A stretch of 64,000 nt of DNA from CALMNV01 sp035688975 (GCF_035688975.1 NZ_DASSMH010000090.1:1-64000), one strand, 5' to 3'. Counted from the stretch's first letter, positions 35,112 through 44,780 are shown. A program made the numbers and translations. The notes: generated from the letters alone by a model not told the origin.

Positions 35112-36044
35112 TCAGGCGCCGGTGAGCGCCCGGACGACCCGGGAGGGCGAGGGCCGACCCAGCTGACCGGCCATCCACGCACTCACCGCGACGAGGGCCT
35201 CGAGGTCGACGCCGGTCCGGACGCCGGCGCCGTGCAGCGCCCAGAGCAGGTCCTCGGTCGCGAGGTTGCCCGTCGCCGACTTCGCGTAGGGACAGCCGCC
35301 CAGGCCCCCGGCCGCCGCGTCGACGACGGTGACGCCGTCGCGCAGCGCCGCCATCGTGTTCGCCAGCGCCTGCCCGTAGGTGTCGTGGAAATGCACGGCC
35401 ACCCGCTCGGGGCCGATCCCCCGCCTGCCGAGGGTCTCGAGGAGCGCGTGGACGTGGCCGGTCGTCCCGACGCCGATCGTGTCGCCGAGGCTGAGCTCGT
35501 CGCAGCCGAGGTCCATCATCCGCTCGGCCACGTCGGCCACCTGCGCGATCGGCACGGGCCCCTCCCAAGGGTCGCCGAAGCACATCGAGACATAGGCCCG
35601 CACCCACATCCCCTCCGTCCGCGCCCGCTCGACGACCGGGGCGAACATGTCGAGCGACTCGGCCACGGTGCGGTTGAGGTTGCGCTGCGCGAAGCTCTCG
35701 GTGGCCGAGCCGAAGACGGCGATCGCCTGCACGCCCAGGGCGGCGGCCCGGTCGAGCCCCCGCAGGTTCGGCACGAGGACGGGCCGACGTCGGCCGACGC
35801 CCGCCGGGCCCAGCGCCCCCAGCACCTCCTCCGCGTCCCCCATCTGGGGCACCCAGGCGGCCGGGACGAAGGACGTCGTCTCGATCGAGCCGAGTCCCGC
35901 CGCCTCGAGCCGCCGGATGAACTCCACCTTGGTGGCCGCCGGCACGACCGTCTTCTCGTTCTGCAGGCCGTCACGCGGGCCCACCTCGTAGACCGTCACC
36001 TCGCGCGGCAGCCCCCCCGCTGCCTCCACCTGTGGGCTCCGCAT
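35112..36044 (-). CDS. mvaB: Hydroxymethylglutaryl-CoA lyase
   Basis: 310 residues, TIM-barrel of the HMGL-like family. EVGPRDGLQNE near the N-terminus supplies the metal-binding Asp, HFHDTYGQALAN the metal histidines, and GLGGCPYAKSATGN contains the active-site cysteine signature. It cleaves HMG-CoA to acetyl-CoA and acetoacetate, usually the last step of leucine degradation, though no leucine-catabolic partner is adjacent. ATG 36044 is taken; a GTG at 36047 is equally possible. It stands inside the helicase-associated/XPB pair on the opposite strand. Confidence 0.9.
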   Translation of the reverse strand: MRSPQVEAAGGLPREVTVYEVGPRDGLQNEKTVVPAATKVEFIRRLEAAGLGSIETTSFVPAAWVPQMGDAEEVLGALGPAGVGRRRPVLVPNLRGLDRAAALGVQAIAVFGSATESFAQRNLNRTVAESLDMFAPVVERARTEGMWVRAYVSMCFGDPWEGPVPIAQVADVAERMMDLGCDELSLGDTIGVGTTGHVHALLETLGRRGIGPERVAVHFHDTYGQALANTMAALRDGVTVVDAAAGGLGGCPYAKSATGNLATEDLLWALHGAGVRTGVDLEALVAVSAWMAGQLGRPSPSRVVRALTGA

Positions 36045-36102
36045 CACCCCATCCTGTCAGGTGGGGGCGCGCCTGCCGGGCCGGGCCATTCGATGCCGCG
36101 GT

Positions 36103-36144
36103 TCGAGGTATTCCGCGACGCCATCCGGTCGCGGAATACCTCGA
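36103..36144. repeat. TCGAGGTATTCC hairpin, copy 1
   Basis: Perfect 17-bp arms (36103-36119 and 36128-36144) with an 8-base loop. It sits between divergent genes, 27 bases upstream of the XPB start, so it is not a simple terminator. Related copies lie at 51493-51536 and 62371-62420. Confidence 0.85.
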
Positions 36145-36170
36145 CCCAGGCTGGGAGTTGTCATCAGACG

Positions 36171-37841
36171 ATGAACGACGGACCCCTGATCGTCCAGAGC
36201 GACAAGACCCTCCTGCTCGAGGTGGACCACGAGCGCGCCGAGGCAGCGCGCCGCGCCATCGCGCCCTTCGCCGAGCTCGAGCGCGCCCCCGAGCACGTGC
36301 ACACCTACCGGGTCACCCCCCTGGGGCTGTGGAACGCCCGCGCCGCCGGACACGACGCCGAGGCAGTCGTCGACGCCCTCCTCACCTACAGCCGGTATGC
36401 CGTGCCGCACGCCCTGCTGGTGGACGTAGCGGACACCATGGACCGCTACGGGCGGCTCACGCTCGAGAAGGAGGGCTTCGCCGACGACCCGACCGGCACG
36501 CGGCTCGTGCTGCGCACCACCGACCGGCCGGTGCTCGAGGAGGTGCTGCGCCACAAGAAGGTCAAGCCGCTCACGGGCGAGCGGATCGACGACCTGGCCG
36601 TCGTGGTGCACCCCAGCGAGCGCGGCACCCTCAAGCAGGAGCTGCTCAAGCTGGGCTGGCCGGCCGAGGACCTCGCCGGCTACGTCGACGGGGAGGCGCA
36701 CCCCATCGAGCTCGACCAGCGCGACTGGCACCTGCGCCCCTACCAGCAGCAGGCCGTCGACGGCTTCTGGCACGGCGGATCGGGCGTCGTCGTCCTGCCG
36801 TGCGGCGCCGGCAAGACGCTGGTCGGCGCCGCCGCGATGGCCGCGGCCAAGGCCACCACCCTGGTGCTCGTGACCAATACCGTGAGCGCCCGCCAGTGGA
36901 AGGACGAGCTGCTGCGCCGCACGTCGCTGACCGAGGACGAGATCGGCGAGTACTCCGGCGCCCGCAAGGAGATCCGGCCGGTCACCATCGCCACCTACCA
37001 GGTGCTCACGACGAAGCGAAAGGGCGCCTACGCCCACTTGGACCTGCTCGACGCCCGCGACTGGGGGCTCATCGTCTACGACGAGGTGCACCTGCTGCCC
37101 GCGCCCATCTTCCGGATGACGGCCGACCTGCAGGCCCGGCGCCGCCTCGGCCTCACCGCCACGCTCGTGCGCGAGGACGGCCGCGAGGCCGACGTCTTCT
37201 CGCTCATCGGGCCGAAGCGCTTCGACGCGCCGTGGAAGGACATCGAGGCCCAGGGCTACATCGCGCCCGCCGACTGTGTCGAGGTCCGGGTCGGCCTGCC
37301 CGACGACCAGCGGATGGCGTATGCCGTGAGCGAGCCCGACGAGCGCTACCGGCTCGCCTCGTGCTCCGACGCCAAGCTGTCGGTCATCGACCGGCTCGCG
37401 GCCCGGCATACGGGCGAGCCCACCCTCGTCATCGGGCAGTACCTCGACCAGCTCGCCGAGGTCGCCCAGCGGCTCGGGTCCGACGTCATCACGGGTGAGA
37501 CGCCGGTCCGGGAGCGCCAGCGGCTCTACGACGCCTTCCGGGCCGGGGAGATCAGCACCCTCGTCGTGAGCAAGGTCGCGAACTTCTCGATCGACCTGCC
37601 GGAGGCGAGCGTGGCGATCCAGATCTCCGGCACCTTCGGCTCTCGCCAGGAGGAGGCGCAGCGGCTCGGCCGGGTGCTGCGGCCCAAGGGCGACGGGCGC
37701 ACCGCGCACTTCTACACCATCGTCGCGCGGGACACCCTGGACGCCGACTTCGCGGCCCACCGCCAGCGCTTCCTCGCCGAGCAGGGCTATGCCTACCGCA
37801 TTATGGACGCCGACGACCTGCCGACCAGCGACCACCGCTGA
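36171..37841 (+). CDS. xpb: DNA repair helicase XPB, SF2
   Basis: 556 residues. An N-terminal damage-recognition-like region (1-180) precedes helicase domain 1 with LPCGAGKT (209-216), the DEVH box Y-D-E-V-H (303-307) and LTATLVREDG, the extended motif III of XPB. Domain 2 has VVSKVANFSIDLPEA and EAQRLGRVLRPKGDG (motif VI). Bacterial XPB unwinds DNA 3'-5' in the company of a nuclease or helicase-associated protein, the latter encoded just upstream. ATG 36171; the long upstream frame crosses HMG-CoA lyase and is not coding. Confidence 0.92.
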   Translation: MNDGPLIVQSDKTLLLEVDHERAEAARRAIAPFAELERAPEHVHTYRVTPLGLWNARAAGHDAEAVVDALLTYSRYAVPHALLVDVADTMDRYGRLTLEKEGFADDPTGTRLVLRTTDRPVLEEVLRHKKVKPLTGERIDDLAVVVHPSERGTLKQELLKLGWPAEDLAGYVDGEAHPIELDQRDWHLRPYQQQAVDGFWHGGSGVVVLPCGAGKTLVGAAAMAAAKATTLVLVTNTVSARQWKDELLRRTSLTEDEIGEYSGARKEIRPVTIATYQVLTTKRKGAYAHLDLLDARDWGLIVYDEVHLLPAPIFRMTADLQARRRLGLTATLVREDGREADVFSLIGPKRFDAPWKDIEAQGYIAPADCVEVRVGLPDDQRMAYAVSEPDERYRLASCSDAKLSVIDRLAARHTGEPTLVIGQYLDQLAEVAQRLGSDVITGETPVRERQRLYDAFRAGEISTLVVSKVANFSIDLPEASVAIQISGTFGSRQEEAQRLGRVLRPKGDGRTAHFYTIVARDTLDADFAAHRQRFLAEQGYAYRIMDADDLPTSDHR

Positions 37842-37843
37842 AC

Positions 37844-37968
37844 GGAACTGGCCACTCGACGGGGATGTGCGCAAGTGGCCACTCGACGGGGATGTGCGCA
37901 AGTGGCCACTCGACGGGGGATGTGCGCAAGTGGCCACTCGACGGGGATGGGCGCAAGTGGCCACTCGA
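37844..37968. repeat. AGTGGCCACT repeat cluster C (five tandem 27-bp units)
   Basis: Units begin at 37846, 37873, 37900, 37928 and 37955, a 27-28 base period. Each reads A-A-(C/G)-TGGCCACTCGA followed by CGGGGATGTGCGC. The array starts two bases after the XPB stop and ends about 65 bases before the OmpR-type regulator gene, so it could influence that gene's promoter. Confidence 0.9.
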
Positions 37969-38032
37969 CGAGGGGCGGGACACACGGGCGGCATACAGCG
38001 AACTCCCAGCAAACACCCCGACACTGGGCAGG

Positions 38033-38749
38033 GTGGACAGCCAGACCGCCGCGCCGGAGGCGCGCCTGCTCATCGTCGAGGACGAGCCCAACATCCGCGA
38101 GCTGCTCGCGACGTCCCTGCGCTTCGCCGGCTTCGACGTCACGACCGCGGCCGACGGGGCCACCGCCCTCACCGCCGCCGAGACGGCCTCCCCCGACCTC
38201 ATCGTGCTCGACGTCATGCTGCCCGACGTCGACGGGTTCGAGGTGACCCGGCGGCTTCGCGGCTCCGGCCGGCAGCAGCCGATCGTCTTCGTCACCGCGC
38301 GCGACTCCGTCGGCGACAAGATCCAGGGCCTCACCGTGGGCGGCGACGACTACGTCACCAAACCCTTCAGCCTGGACGAGGTCATCGCCCGGATCCGCGC
38401 GGTGCTCCGGCGCACGCGCGGCCCGGCCGACGACGCCGCGATCCTCACCTTCGCCGACCTCGAGCTCAACGAGGACTCCCACGAGGTGCGCCGGGGCGGG
38501 CGGGTCATCGACCTGTCCCCCACCGAGTTCAAGCTGCTGCGCTACCTGCTGCTCAACCCCAACCGGGTGCTGTCCAAGGTGCAGATCCTGGACCACGTGT
38601 GGGACTACGACTTCCGCGGCGAGTCGGGGATCGTCGAGTCCTACATCTCCTACCTGCGGCGCAAGGTCGACGTGGACTCCCCGCCGCTCATCCACACCAA
38701 GCGAGGGGTGGGCTACGTGCTGCGCATGCCGCCCACCCCGTCCGCGTGA
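38033..38749 (+). CDS. OmpR/PhoP-family response regulator
   Basis: 238 residues: receiver with acidic pair near 16-18, D60 (LIVLDVMLP) and K110, then a winged-helix effector (about 142-235) with LSPTEFKLLRYLLLNPNRVLS and VESYISYLRRKVD. The combination resembles actinobacterial PhoP/TcrX regulators. The kinase gene follows after four bases and an HtrA protease after that, an order also seen for mprA-mprB-pepD in mycobacteria, which respond to envelope stress. GTG 38033 lacks a clear ribosome site, so the mRNA could be leaderless. Confidence 0.87.
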   Translation: MDSQTAAPEARLLIVEDEPNIRELLATSLRFAGFDVTTAADGATALTAAETASPDLIVLDVMLPDVDGFEVTRRLRGSGRQQPIVFVTARDSVGDKIQGLTVGGDDYVTKPFSLDEVIARIRAVLRRTRGPADDAAILTFADLELNEDSHEVRRGGRVIDLSPTEFKLLRYLLLNPNRVLSKVQILDHVWDYDFRGESGIVESYISYLRRKVDVDSPPLIHTKRGVGYVLRMPPTPSA

Positions 38750-38753
38750 CGGC

Positions 38754-40223
38754 GTGCCCGTGTCCCGGGTCAGGGTGCGCTCGCTGCCGCGCCGGCTACG
38801 GGCCCTGCCGCTGCGCTGGCGGCTGCTCGCGGTGGCCCTCGCCCTCATCCTCGTCGCGCTGGCCCTCTCGATGGTCGCCACGAGCGCGCTGCTCAACCGC
38901 TACCTGCTGGGGCAGGCGGAGCAGGAGCTGCGGCTCTACGGCGCGAGCGTCGCCCGGCTGCAGGTGTCCGAGTTCGAGGAGGGACGGGCGCTGCTGCCGA
39001 CGGGCTTCACCCTGCGCGTCAACGTCGCCCGCACCGAGCAGCAACTCTCCCTCGGCGAGGCCGTCACCGAGCGCGACCGGGCTGCCATCCCCGTCCTCGC
39101 GCCGGGAGACGAGGTCGTCGCCCAGCAGCGGGTCTTCACCGTCGGCTCGGTCGGCGGCGGGACCGACTGGCTGGCGCTCGCCATTGCCAACACCGACCGC
39201 TCGGCCACCTTCGTGGTCGCGCTCCCGCTGCGCCAGCTCGACGACACCGTGGACCGCTTCCTCTGGTATGCCGCCGGGATCGGCGCGATCGTCCTGCTCG
39301 CCTGCGCCGCGCTCGGCTGGTACCTCGTCCGGCGCGCCTTCCGGCCGCTGACGGAGATAGAGGACACGGCACGCGCGATCGCCGCCGGCGACCTGACGCG
39401 GCGCGTCCAGGAGCCTGGCACCGATGACGAGGTCGCCTCCCTGTCCCGCTCCCTCAACGCCATGCTCGCGCGCGTGGAGCAGTCCTTCGCGGTGCGGCAG
39501 GCCAACGAGGCGCGGATGCGCCGTTTCATCGCCGACGCCTCGCACGAGCTGCGCACCCCCCTCGCCGCCGTGTCCGGCTATGCCGAGCTCTACCGGCAGG
39601 GCGCCCTGCCGTCCCGAGACGCGGTCGGCGGCGCCATGGGCCGCATCGAGGCCGAGAGCCACCGGATGAGCGGACTGGTCGAGGACCTGCTCACCCTGGC
39701 CCGCCTCGACGGCGAGCGGCCGGTCGAGCTGCAGCCGGTGGACCTCGCGGTGCTCGCGGCAGACGCCGCCCAGGACGCGCGCACCATCGACCCGTCGCGG
39801 GTCTTCACCGTCTCCGGCATCGACGGCCCGATCCAGCCCACCGAGCTCTACGCCGACGAGCGGGGGCTGCGCCAGGTCGTCACCAACCTCGTCACCAACG
39901 CCCGCGTGCACACCCCGCCGGGCACGCCCGTCGAGGTCCTCGTCGGGACGGTCGAGCCGGGCATCGTGGCCCTGCATGTCCGTGACCACGGGCCCGGCAT
40001 ACCCGAGCGCGCGAAGCGCGTCGTCTTCGAGCGCTTCTACCGCGCGGACAGCTCCCGCAGCCGCGGGCACGGGGGCGGGAACGGTCTCGGCCTCGCGATC
40101 GTCGCCGCCATCGTCGAGGCTCACGACGGCACGGTGGAGGTGGACGAGACGCCCGGCGGCGGGGCGACCTTCGTCGTTCGGCTGCCGACGACGCCGGGGC
40201 ACCCACCCACAGCGCATTCCTAG
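38754..40223 (+). CDS. Sensor histidine kinase with HAMP domain
   Basis: 489 residues. Membrane segments near 22-45 and 170-192 enclose a sensor domain of about 125 residues; a HAMP domain (about 193-245), HisKA with H264 in DASHELRTPLAAVSG, and the ATPase domain (NLVTNARVHTPPG, DHGPGIP, GGGNGLGLAIV) follow. It should phosphorylate the OmpR-type regulator encoded just upstream. GTG 38754 is used; a second GTG lies two codons later. The HtrA gene 67 bases downstream suggests extracytoplasmic protein stress as the input. Confidence 0.9.
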   Translation: MPVSRVRVRSLPRRLRALPLRWRLLAVALALILVALALSMVATSALLNRYLLGQAEQELRLYGASVARLQVSEFEEGRALLPTGFTLRVNVARTEQQLSLGEAVTERDRAAIPVLAPGDEVVAQQRVFTVGSVGGGTDWLALAIANTDRSATFVVALPLRQLDDTVDRFLWYAAGIGAIVLLACAALGWYLVRRAFRPLTEIEDTARAIAAGDLTRRVQEPGTDDEVASLSRSLNAMLARVEQSFAVRQANEARMRRFIADASHELRTPLAAVSGYAELYRQGALPSRDAVGGAMGRIEAESHRMSGLVEDLLTLARLDGERPVELQPVDLAVLAADAAQDARTIDPSRVFTVSGIDGPIQPTELYADERGLRQVVTNLVTNARVHTPPGTPVEVLVGTVEPGIVALHVRDHGPGIPERAKRVVFERFYRADSSRSRGHGGGNGLGLAIVAAIVEAHDGTVEVDETPGGGATFVVRLPTTPGHPPTAHS

Positions 40224-40290
40224 ACATCCCACAAGATCGGGACAACCGCCCGCCATGAGATGGTCGGGACAGACGGACCGAGGAGGAGCC

Positions 40291-41565
40291 ATGACCCTGG
40301 CACCGGACAGCCAGTACCCCGCGACGCAGCCCACCGAGGGCCCATCCGCACCGCCGCCCAGCCACCCGGCCGGGCCGCCCGGGCGGGCGCCTCGCGAGCG
40401 TCGTCGCCTCGCGGAGACGACGGGGGTGGCGCTCCTCGCCGCCGTGCTGGCCAGCGGAGGGACGTATGCCGTGACGCAGGGCCAGGGCCGCGGCACGGCC
40501 GCGCCGGCGGGCACGACCACCCCGGTGGCGGCCACAACGAGCGCCCCGGGCAACAGCTCACCCGTGGTCGTCCAGGCGACCGGCTCGGCACCCGACTGGT
40601 CGGCCGTGGCCAAGGCGGTCACGCCCAGCGTCGTCTCGATCGACATGGAGACAGCGTCGGGCTCCGGCGCCGGATCCGGCGTGATCTTCGACGCCCAGGG
40701 GCACGTGCTGACCAACAACCACGTCGTCGCCGGGGCCACCTCCGGCTCGCTCACCGTGACGCTCGCCGACGGCCGGTCGTATGCCGCGTCGATCGTCGGC
40801 ACGGACCCCTCGACGGACCTGGCGGTGATCAAGCTCAAGGGCGCTCCGGCCGACCTGACGCCCATCACGCTCGGCAGCTCCGACGCCCTCACCGTCGGCG
40901 CACCGGTCATGGCGGTGGGCAACCCCCTCGGCCTCTCGGGCACCGTCACGACGGGCATCGTCAGTGCCCTCGACCGGCCGGTGAGCACCAGCACGAGCGA
41001 GGAGCGGCAGTCGCCCTTCGGGGGCCAGGCCACCTCCGACACCGTCGTCACCAACGCGATCCAGACCTCGGCCGCGATCAACCCGGGCAACTCCGGTGGG
41101 GCCCTCGTCAACGCCAAGGGCGAGCTCATCGGCATCAACAGCTCCATCGCGCAGCTCGGCGGCGGACTGGGCGGCCAGAGCGGCAACATCGGCATCGGCT
41201 TCGCCATCCCCGTCACGGAGGCGAAGGCCATCGCGACGCAGCTCATTAGCAAGGGCCACGCCGACCACGCCTTCCTCGGGGTGAGCACGCGGGACGCGAC
41301 CGTGACCGACGGCAGCGCGAAGCGGGCGGGGGCCCAGGTCAGCGCCGTCTCGTCCGGCACGCCGGCGGCATCCGCGGGGATCAAGGAGGGCGACGTCATC
41401 ATCGCCGTCGACGGCCAGCGCGTCGACTCCGCGACCGCCCTCGTCGCCCAGGTCCGCGAGCGGACGGCCGGCAGCAAGGTCAAGATCACGCTCGTCCGTG
41501 GCGGCACCCGCCAGGACGTCGAGGTGACCCTGGCCGTCAAGCCCACGACGACCGCCACGCCGTGA
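40291..41565 (+). CDS. HtrA/DegP-family serine protease with PDZ domain (PepD-like)
   Basis: 424 residues. A cytoplasmic Pro-rich tail (1-40) is followed by a membrane anchor (about 43-62), a trypsin-like domain with H144 (TNNHVV), D176 (STDLAVI) and S268 (GNSGGAL), and a PDZ domain (about 320-415). It is thus an anchored extracytoplasmic protease/chaperone. AGGAGGAG precedes ATG 40291. Adjacency to the two-component system matches mprAB-pepD, so it is probably induced by envelope stress and may feed back on the sensor. Confidence 0.9.
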   Translation: MTLAPDSQYPATQPTEGPSAPPPSHPAGPPGRAPRERRRLAETTGVALLAAVLASGGTYAVTQGQGRGTAAPAGTTTPVAATTSAPGNSSPVVVQATGSAPDWSAVAKAVTPSVVSIDMETASGSGAGSGVIFDAQGHVLTNNHVVAGATSGSLTVTLADGRSYAASIVGTDPSTDLAVIKLKGAPADLTPITLGSSDALTVGAPVMAVGNPLGLSGTVTTGIVSALDRPVSTSTSEERQSPFGGQATSDTVVTNAIQTSAAINPGNSGGALVNAKGELIGINSSIAQLGGGLGGQSGNIGIGFAIPVTEAKAIATQLISKGHADHAFLGVSTRDATVTDGSAKRAGAQVSAVSSGTPAASAGIKEGDVIIAVDGQRVDSATALVAQVRERTAGSKVKITLVRGGTRQDVEVTLAVKPTTTATP

Positions 41566-41632
41566 CCGGGGGCCGCGAGTCGGGAGCGGCGGCGTAGCCA
41601 CCCGCTGCCGCTGCCGACACGACCGCGCCGCG

Positions 41633-41653
41633 AGGCCTCGGCGGCCGAGGCTT
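41633..41653 (+). terminator. Hairpin terminator after the HtrA gene
   Basis: GCCTCGG (41635-41641) and CCGAGGC (41645-41651) pair around a three-base loop, extendable by two pairs. It lies about 70 bases past the protease stop and is followed by TTCCC. Moderate support. Confidence 0.5.
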
Positions 41654-41712
41654 CCCGAGCACGATCGGCCTGATTGGTCGCACGTCGAGCGTCGGTGCGC
41701 CAGACTCAGGGC

Positions 41713-42123
41713 GTGGACGAGAACCGGAACAAGCAGAACACGCTCGCTGCCATCGAGGCGTTCAACGCCGGCGACCTCGAGCGGTATCTCGCGAGCTACG
41801 CACCCGACGCCGTCATCCACGGCCTACCGGAGCACCTCGAGCCGACGGTCTCCGGTCACCACGAGTTCCTCGCGTCGATGCGCGAGGCCCTGCCCGACTT
41901 CTCCGCCGACGTGCACGCGATCGTCGTGGAGGGCGACACCCTGGCCGCCCGGCTCACCTACACCGGCACGCACCGCGGAATGCTGCACGGCGTGCGGCCG
42001 ACGGGCAAGGTGCTGCGCTGGGACGCCATGAACTTCCGCCGCTTCAACGACGAGGGGCTCACCGTGGAACGCTGGATCCTGGGGGACAACCTGTCGCTGC
42101 TGCGCCAGCTCGGGCTCGTCTGA
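41713..42123 (+). CDS. SnoaL-like/ester cyclase protein (NTF2 fold)
   Basis: 136 residues from GTG 41713. The pattern AIEAFNAGDLERYLASYAPD at the N-terminus and GPTG-like GVRPTGKVLRWDAMNFRRF in the middle fit SnoaL-like polyketide cyclase/ester cyclase relatives. These are mostly enzymes of unknown substrate in non-biosynthetic contexts; no polyketide gene is nearby. Single gene. Its stop codon begins a sequence related to the 82-bp repeat at 26047. Confidence 0.72.
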   Translation: MDENRNKQNTLAAIEAFNAGDLERYLASYAPDAVIHGLPEHLEPTVSGHHEFLASMREALPDFSADVHAIVVEGDTLAARLTYTGTHRGMLHGVRPTGKVLRWDAMNFRRFNDEGLTVERWILGDNLSLLRQLGLV

Positions 42124-42152
42124 CCCAAGGCGGGAGGATCTACCGAGCCCCA
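42121..42152. repeat. Diverged partial copy of the 82-bp repeat
   Basis: From the TGA stop of the SnoaL-like gene, about 27 of 31 bases match the start of the unit at 26050 (TGA-CCAAGGCG-GAGGATC-ACCGAGC with substitutions at the dashes). Only the first third is recognisable. Confidence 0.65.
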
Positions 42153-42167
42153 ACGGCCCGAGGCCGG

Positions 42168-44723
42168 TCACGACACCGGGTGGAACCGATGGCGGGACTG
42201 CAGCGCTTCCTGCAGCTCCCAGTCGGCGTCGACGAGCGAGCGCCGCACGGCCGGTGTCAGGTCGCTGCGCGCCAGCGCCTCGCGGCTGCGGCGCGCCGTG
42301 TCCTCGGTGAAGACCTGCGGGAAGGCAAGCGCGACGACGCGCGACAGGGCGTCCTCCCCGACCCAGCCCGCCATGGCCGGCACGTCGGTGAAGAACCGCT
42401 CCACCCACGGCTGCATGAGCTCGTCGTACGGGGCGGCCCAGAAGCCTCGCGCCAGGTGGTTCATCTCGTAGTTCGAGCGCCCGTGCCGCCCCGTCAGCTG
42501 CTCCCAGGCCCACTCCTTGGCCTCGGGCCGCGGGATGCCGGCCCGGCAGAGCAGCGCGTTGAGCGAGCCCTGCAGCGTGTCGTCCTGGTCCCGGTAGCCC
42601 TCGATGCCCTCCGCGTCGATCAGGCCCCGGGTGGCCAGGTTGCGCACGACGATCCAGCGGAAGTCGCCGTCGTCCTCGAGCCCCGCGGGCAGCCCGCGTC
42701 CGGCCGCCCAGTCGCGCAGCAACGCCTCGTCGTCGCTTGTGCCGGCGAGGAGCCGGGCGGCGGCGAGCGACTCCGTGCTGCCCGCGGCGGCGCTCTCGAG
42801 CAGTGACCTGGCCGTGGTCGCCAGCCGCCCGCGCACCGCCGGCTGCTCGGCACGGGGCACGAAGAAGGGGATGACGCGGTGCTCCGCGTAGGCGGCCACC
42901 CGGGTCAGGATCGAGGAGTTTGTCTCCCGCGGCCACGCTGCGGTGACGACGCCCACGAAGGCGTCCGGCGAGACCTCGGCTGTCGACACGCCGTCGAGCA
43001 GGGCGGCCCACACCACCGCCCGGGCCTGCGGGTCGGGCACAAGGGGAAGCTGCTCCGGCAGCAGCGCCACCGTCTCCGCCGAGAGCCGCACCCGGGCCCA
43101 CGTCAGGTCGGAGGCGTTGGGCAGGACCAGCGCCGGCACGGGGACGCCGGCGAGCGCCGGCAGCGGGGTGGCCGGGCCCGTCACCGTCACCCGCGCGCGG
43201 GCCCGCTCCACGCCACCGGTCCAGGCGGCCACGTCCACGGCGTGCGGCCGGTCCGCCGGGAAGTCCCGCGGCGCCTCCCGGACGACTGTGGCTGACCGGA
43301 CGACCGCGGGCGGCCGGGTGGCCGCACCCGGCGCGTCCCCGCCCGGTCCCCAGTCGTCCCGTCCCGGGTCCGTGTCGAGGTCGACCGACAGCGTGTCCCG
43401 GCCGGCGGTGAGGAGCCAGGCCTGGGACCACGCCTCCAGGTCCGTGCCGCTCGCCTTCTCGATGGCGGCGAGGAATTCGGCCAACGTGCCGTTGCCGTAT
43501 GCCGTGTCGGCGAGATAGGCGCGCACGCCCGCGACGAACGCCGCGTCCCCGACGTAGGCGATGAGCTGACGCAGGGCGGCCGACCCCTTGGCGTAGGAGA
43601 TGCCGTCGAAGTTCTGCAGGGCGCTCTGCGCGTCGAGGGCGGCCACCCCGGCGACGGGATGCGTCGACGGGCTCCGCTCGGCGGCATACCCCCACACCTT
43701 GCGCGCGATGGTCCCGTCGACCCACGCGTCGGTGTAGCCGGTCGCGTCAACGAGGCAGCGGTGGGACATGTACTCCGCGAACGACTCGTTAAGCCACAGG
43801 TCGTCCCACCACCGCATGGTGACGAGGTCGCCGAACCACATGTGCGAGAGCTCGTGTGAGACGGTGTTGGCGCGGCCGAGCAGCTCGTCCCGGGTGGCGG
43901 CGCCGCGGAAGAGGTACTGGTCGCGCACCGTGACGCAGCCCGGGTTCTCCATGGCGCCGGCGTTGAACTCCGGCACGAAGACCTGGTGGTACTCCCCGAA
44001 CGGGTAGCGAATGCCGAACAAGTCGTGGAAGTAGTCGAACGACCGTCGGGTGGTGTCGAGGATCTCGGGGGCGTGCCGCTCGAGAGGACCGCGGAGCGAC
44101 GCCCGCGCATGCACCCCGAGCGGTATGCCGTCGTGCTCGGCGCGCACGGAGACGTAGGGCCCCGCGCACACCGTGACGAAGTACGTCGCGAGGGGACGGG
44201 TCGTGGCGAGCGACCACTGCCCCGGCCCGTCCTGGGTGGCGGCCCCATTGCCGATGACGCTCCAGCTCTCCGGCACGCGGACGGTGACGTCGTAGGGCGC
44301 CTTGAGGTCCGGCTGGTCGAAGCACGCGTAGACGCTCGGGGCCGCATCGAGGAAGAGGTGCCCGTAGACGTAGTCCTCACCGTCGGCAGGGTCGGTTGCC
44401 CGGTGCAGCCCCTGCCCGTCGCGGCTGTAGGCCATCGTCGCCTCGACCACGAGCTCGTTGTCCTCGCGGAGCCCCGGGAGCGCGAGCCGACCGTCGACTG
44501 GCGTCCCGACCTCCAGCGGCTCGCCGCCCAGCACGGCGGACGTGACGTCGCGCGCCTTGAGGTCGATCCAGCTGTCGGCGCCGGGCTGCCGGCACGTGAA
44601 GCGGACGGTCGTGCGCGACCCGAAGACCTCCGGTCCCCGGTCGAGGTCGAGCTCCACGGCATACGACGTGACGGTGATGAGCCCGGAGCGCTCCCGGGCC
44701 TCGCTCAGGGTGAGGCTGCGCAT
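42168..44723 (-). CDS. pepN: Aminopeptidase N (M1 family)
   Basis: 851 residues, full length for the actinobacterial PepN. The exopeptidase motif GAMEN is at 256-260 and the zinc site HELSH at 290-294 with E313 (LNESFAEYM). The N-terminal beta domain and the C-terminal helical ERAP1-like domain (about 520-850) are intact. It removes N-terminal residues from peptides in the cytosol; no signal peptide is seen. ATG 44723. It stands alone, 57 bases downstream of the htpX stop on the same strand, so both may be co-transcribed. Confidence 0.93.
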   Translation of the reverse strand: MRSLTLSEARERSGLITVTSYAVELDLDRGPEVFGSRTTVRFTCRQPGADSWIDLKARDVTSAVLGGEPLEVGTPVDGRLALPGLREDNELVVEATMAYSRDGQGLHRATDPADGEDYVYGHLFLDAAPSVYACFDQPDLKAPYDVTVRVPESWSVIGNGAATQDGPGQWSLATTRPLATYFVTVCAGPYVSVRAEHDGIPLGVHARASLRGPLERHAPEILDTTRRSFDYFHDLFGIRYPFGEYHQVFVPEFNAGAMENPGCVTVRDQYLFRGAATRDELLGRANTVSHELSHMWFGDLVTMRWWDDLWLNESFAEYMSHRCLVDATGYTDAWVDGTIARKVWGYAAERSPSTHPVAGVAALDAQSALQNFDGISYAKGSAALRQLIAYVGDAAFVAGVRAYLADTAYGNGTLAEFLAAIEKASGTDLEAWSQAWLLTAGRDTLSVDLDTDPGRDDWGPGGDAPGAATRPPAVVRSATVVREAPRDFPADRPHAVDVAAWTGGVERARARVTVTGPATPLPALAGVPVPALVLPNASDLTWARVRLSAETVALLPEQLPLVPDPQARAVVWAALLDGVSTAEVSPDAFVGVVTAAWPRETNSSILTRVAAYAEHRVIPFFVPRAEQPAVRGRLATTARSLLESAAAGSTESLAAARLLAGTSDDEALLRDWAAGRGLPAGLEDDGDFRWIVVRNLATRGLIDAEGIEGYRDQDDTLQGSLNALLCRAGIPRPEAKEWAWEQLTGRHGRSNYEMNHLARGFWAAPYDELMQPWVERFFTDVPAMAGWVGEDALSRVVALAFPQVFTEDTARRSREALARSDLTPAVRRSLVDADWELQEALQSRHRFHPVS

Positions 44724-44780
44724 GGCACCCGAGCCTGCCAGACCCGCCCGGGCGCCGCCGGGGGAAGCACGCGGGAGGGG

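Noticed and set aside
37844..37968. CRISPR array
   Set aside because: The 27-base units are head-to-tail with no variable spacers of constant length and no cas genes nearby.
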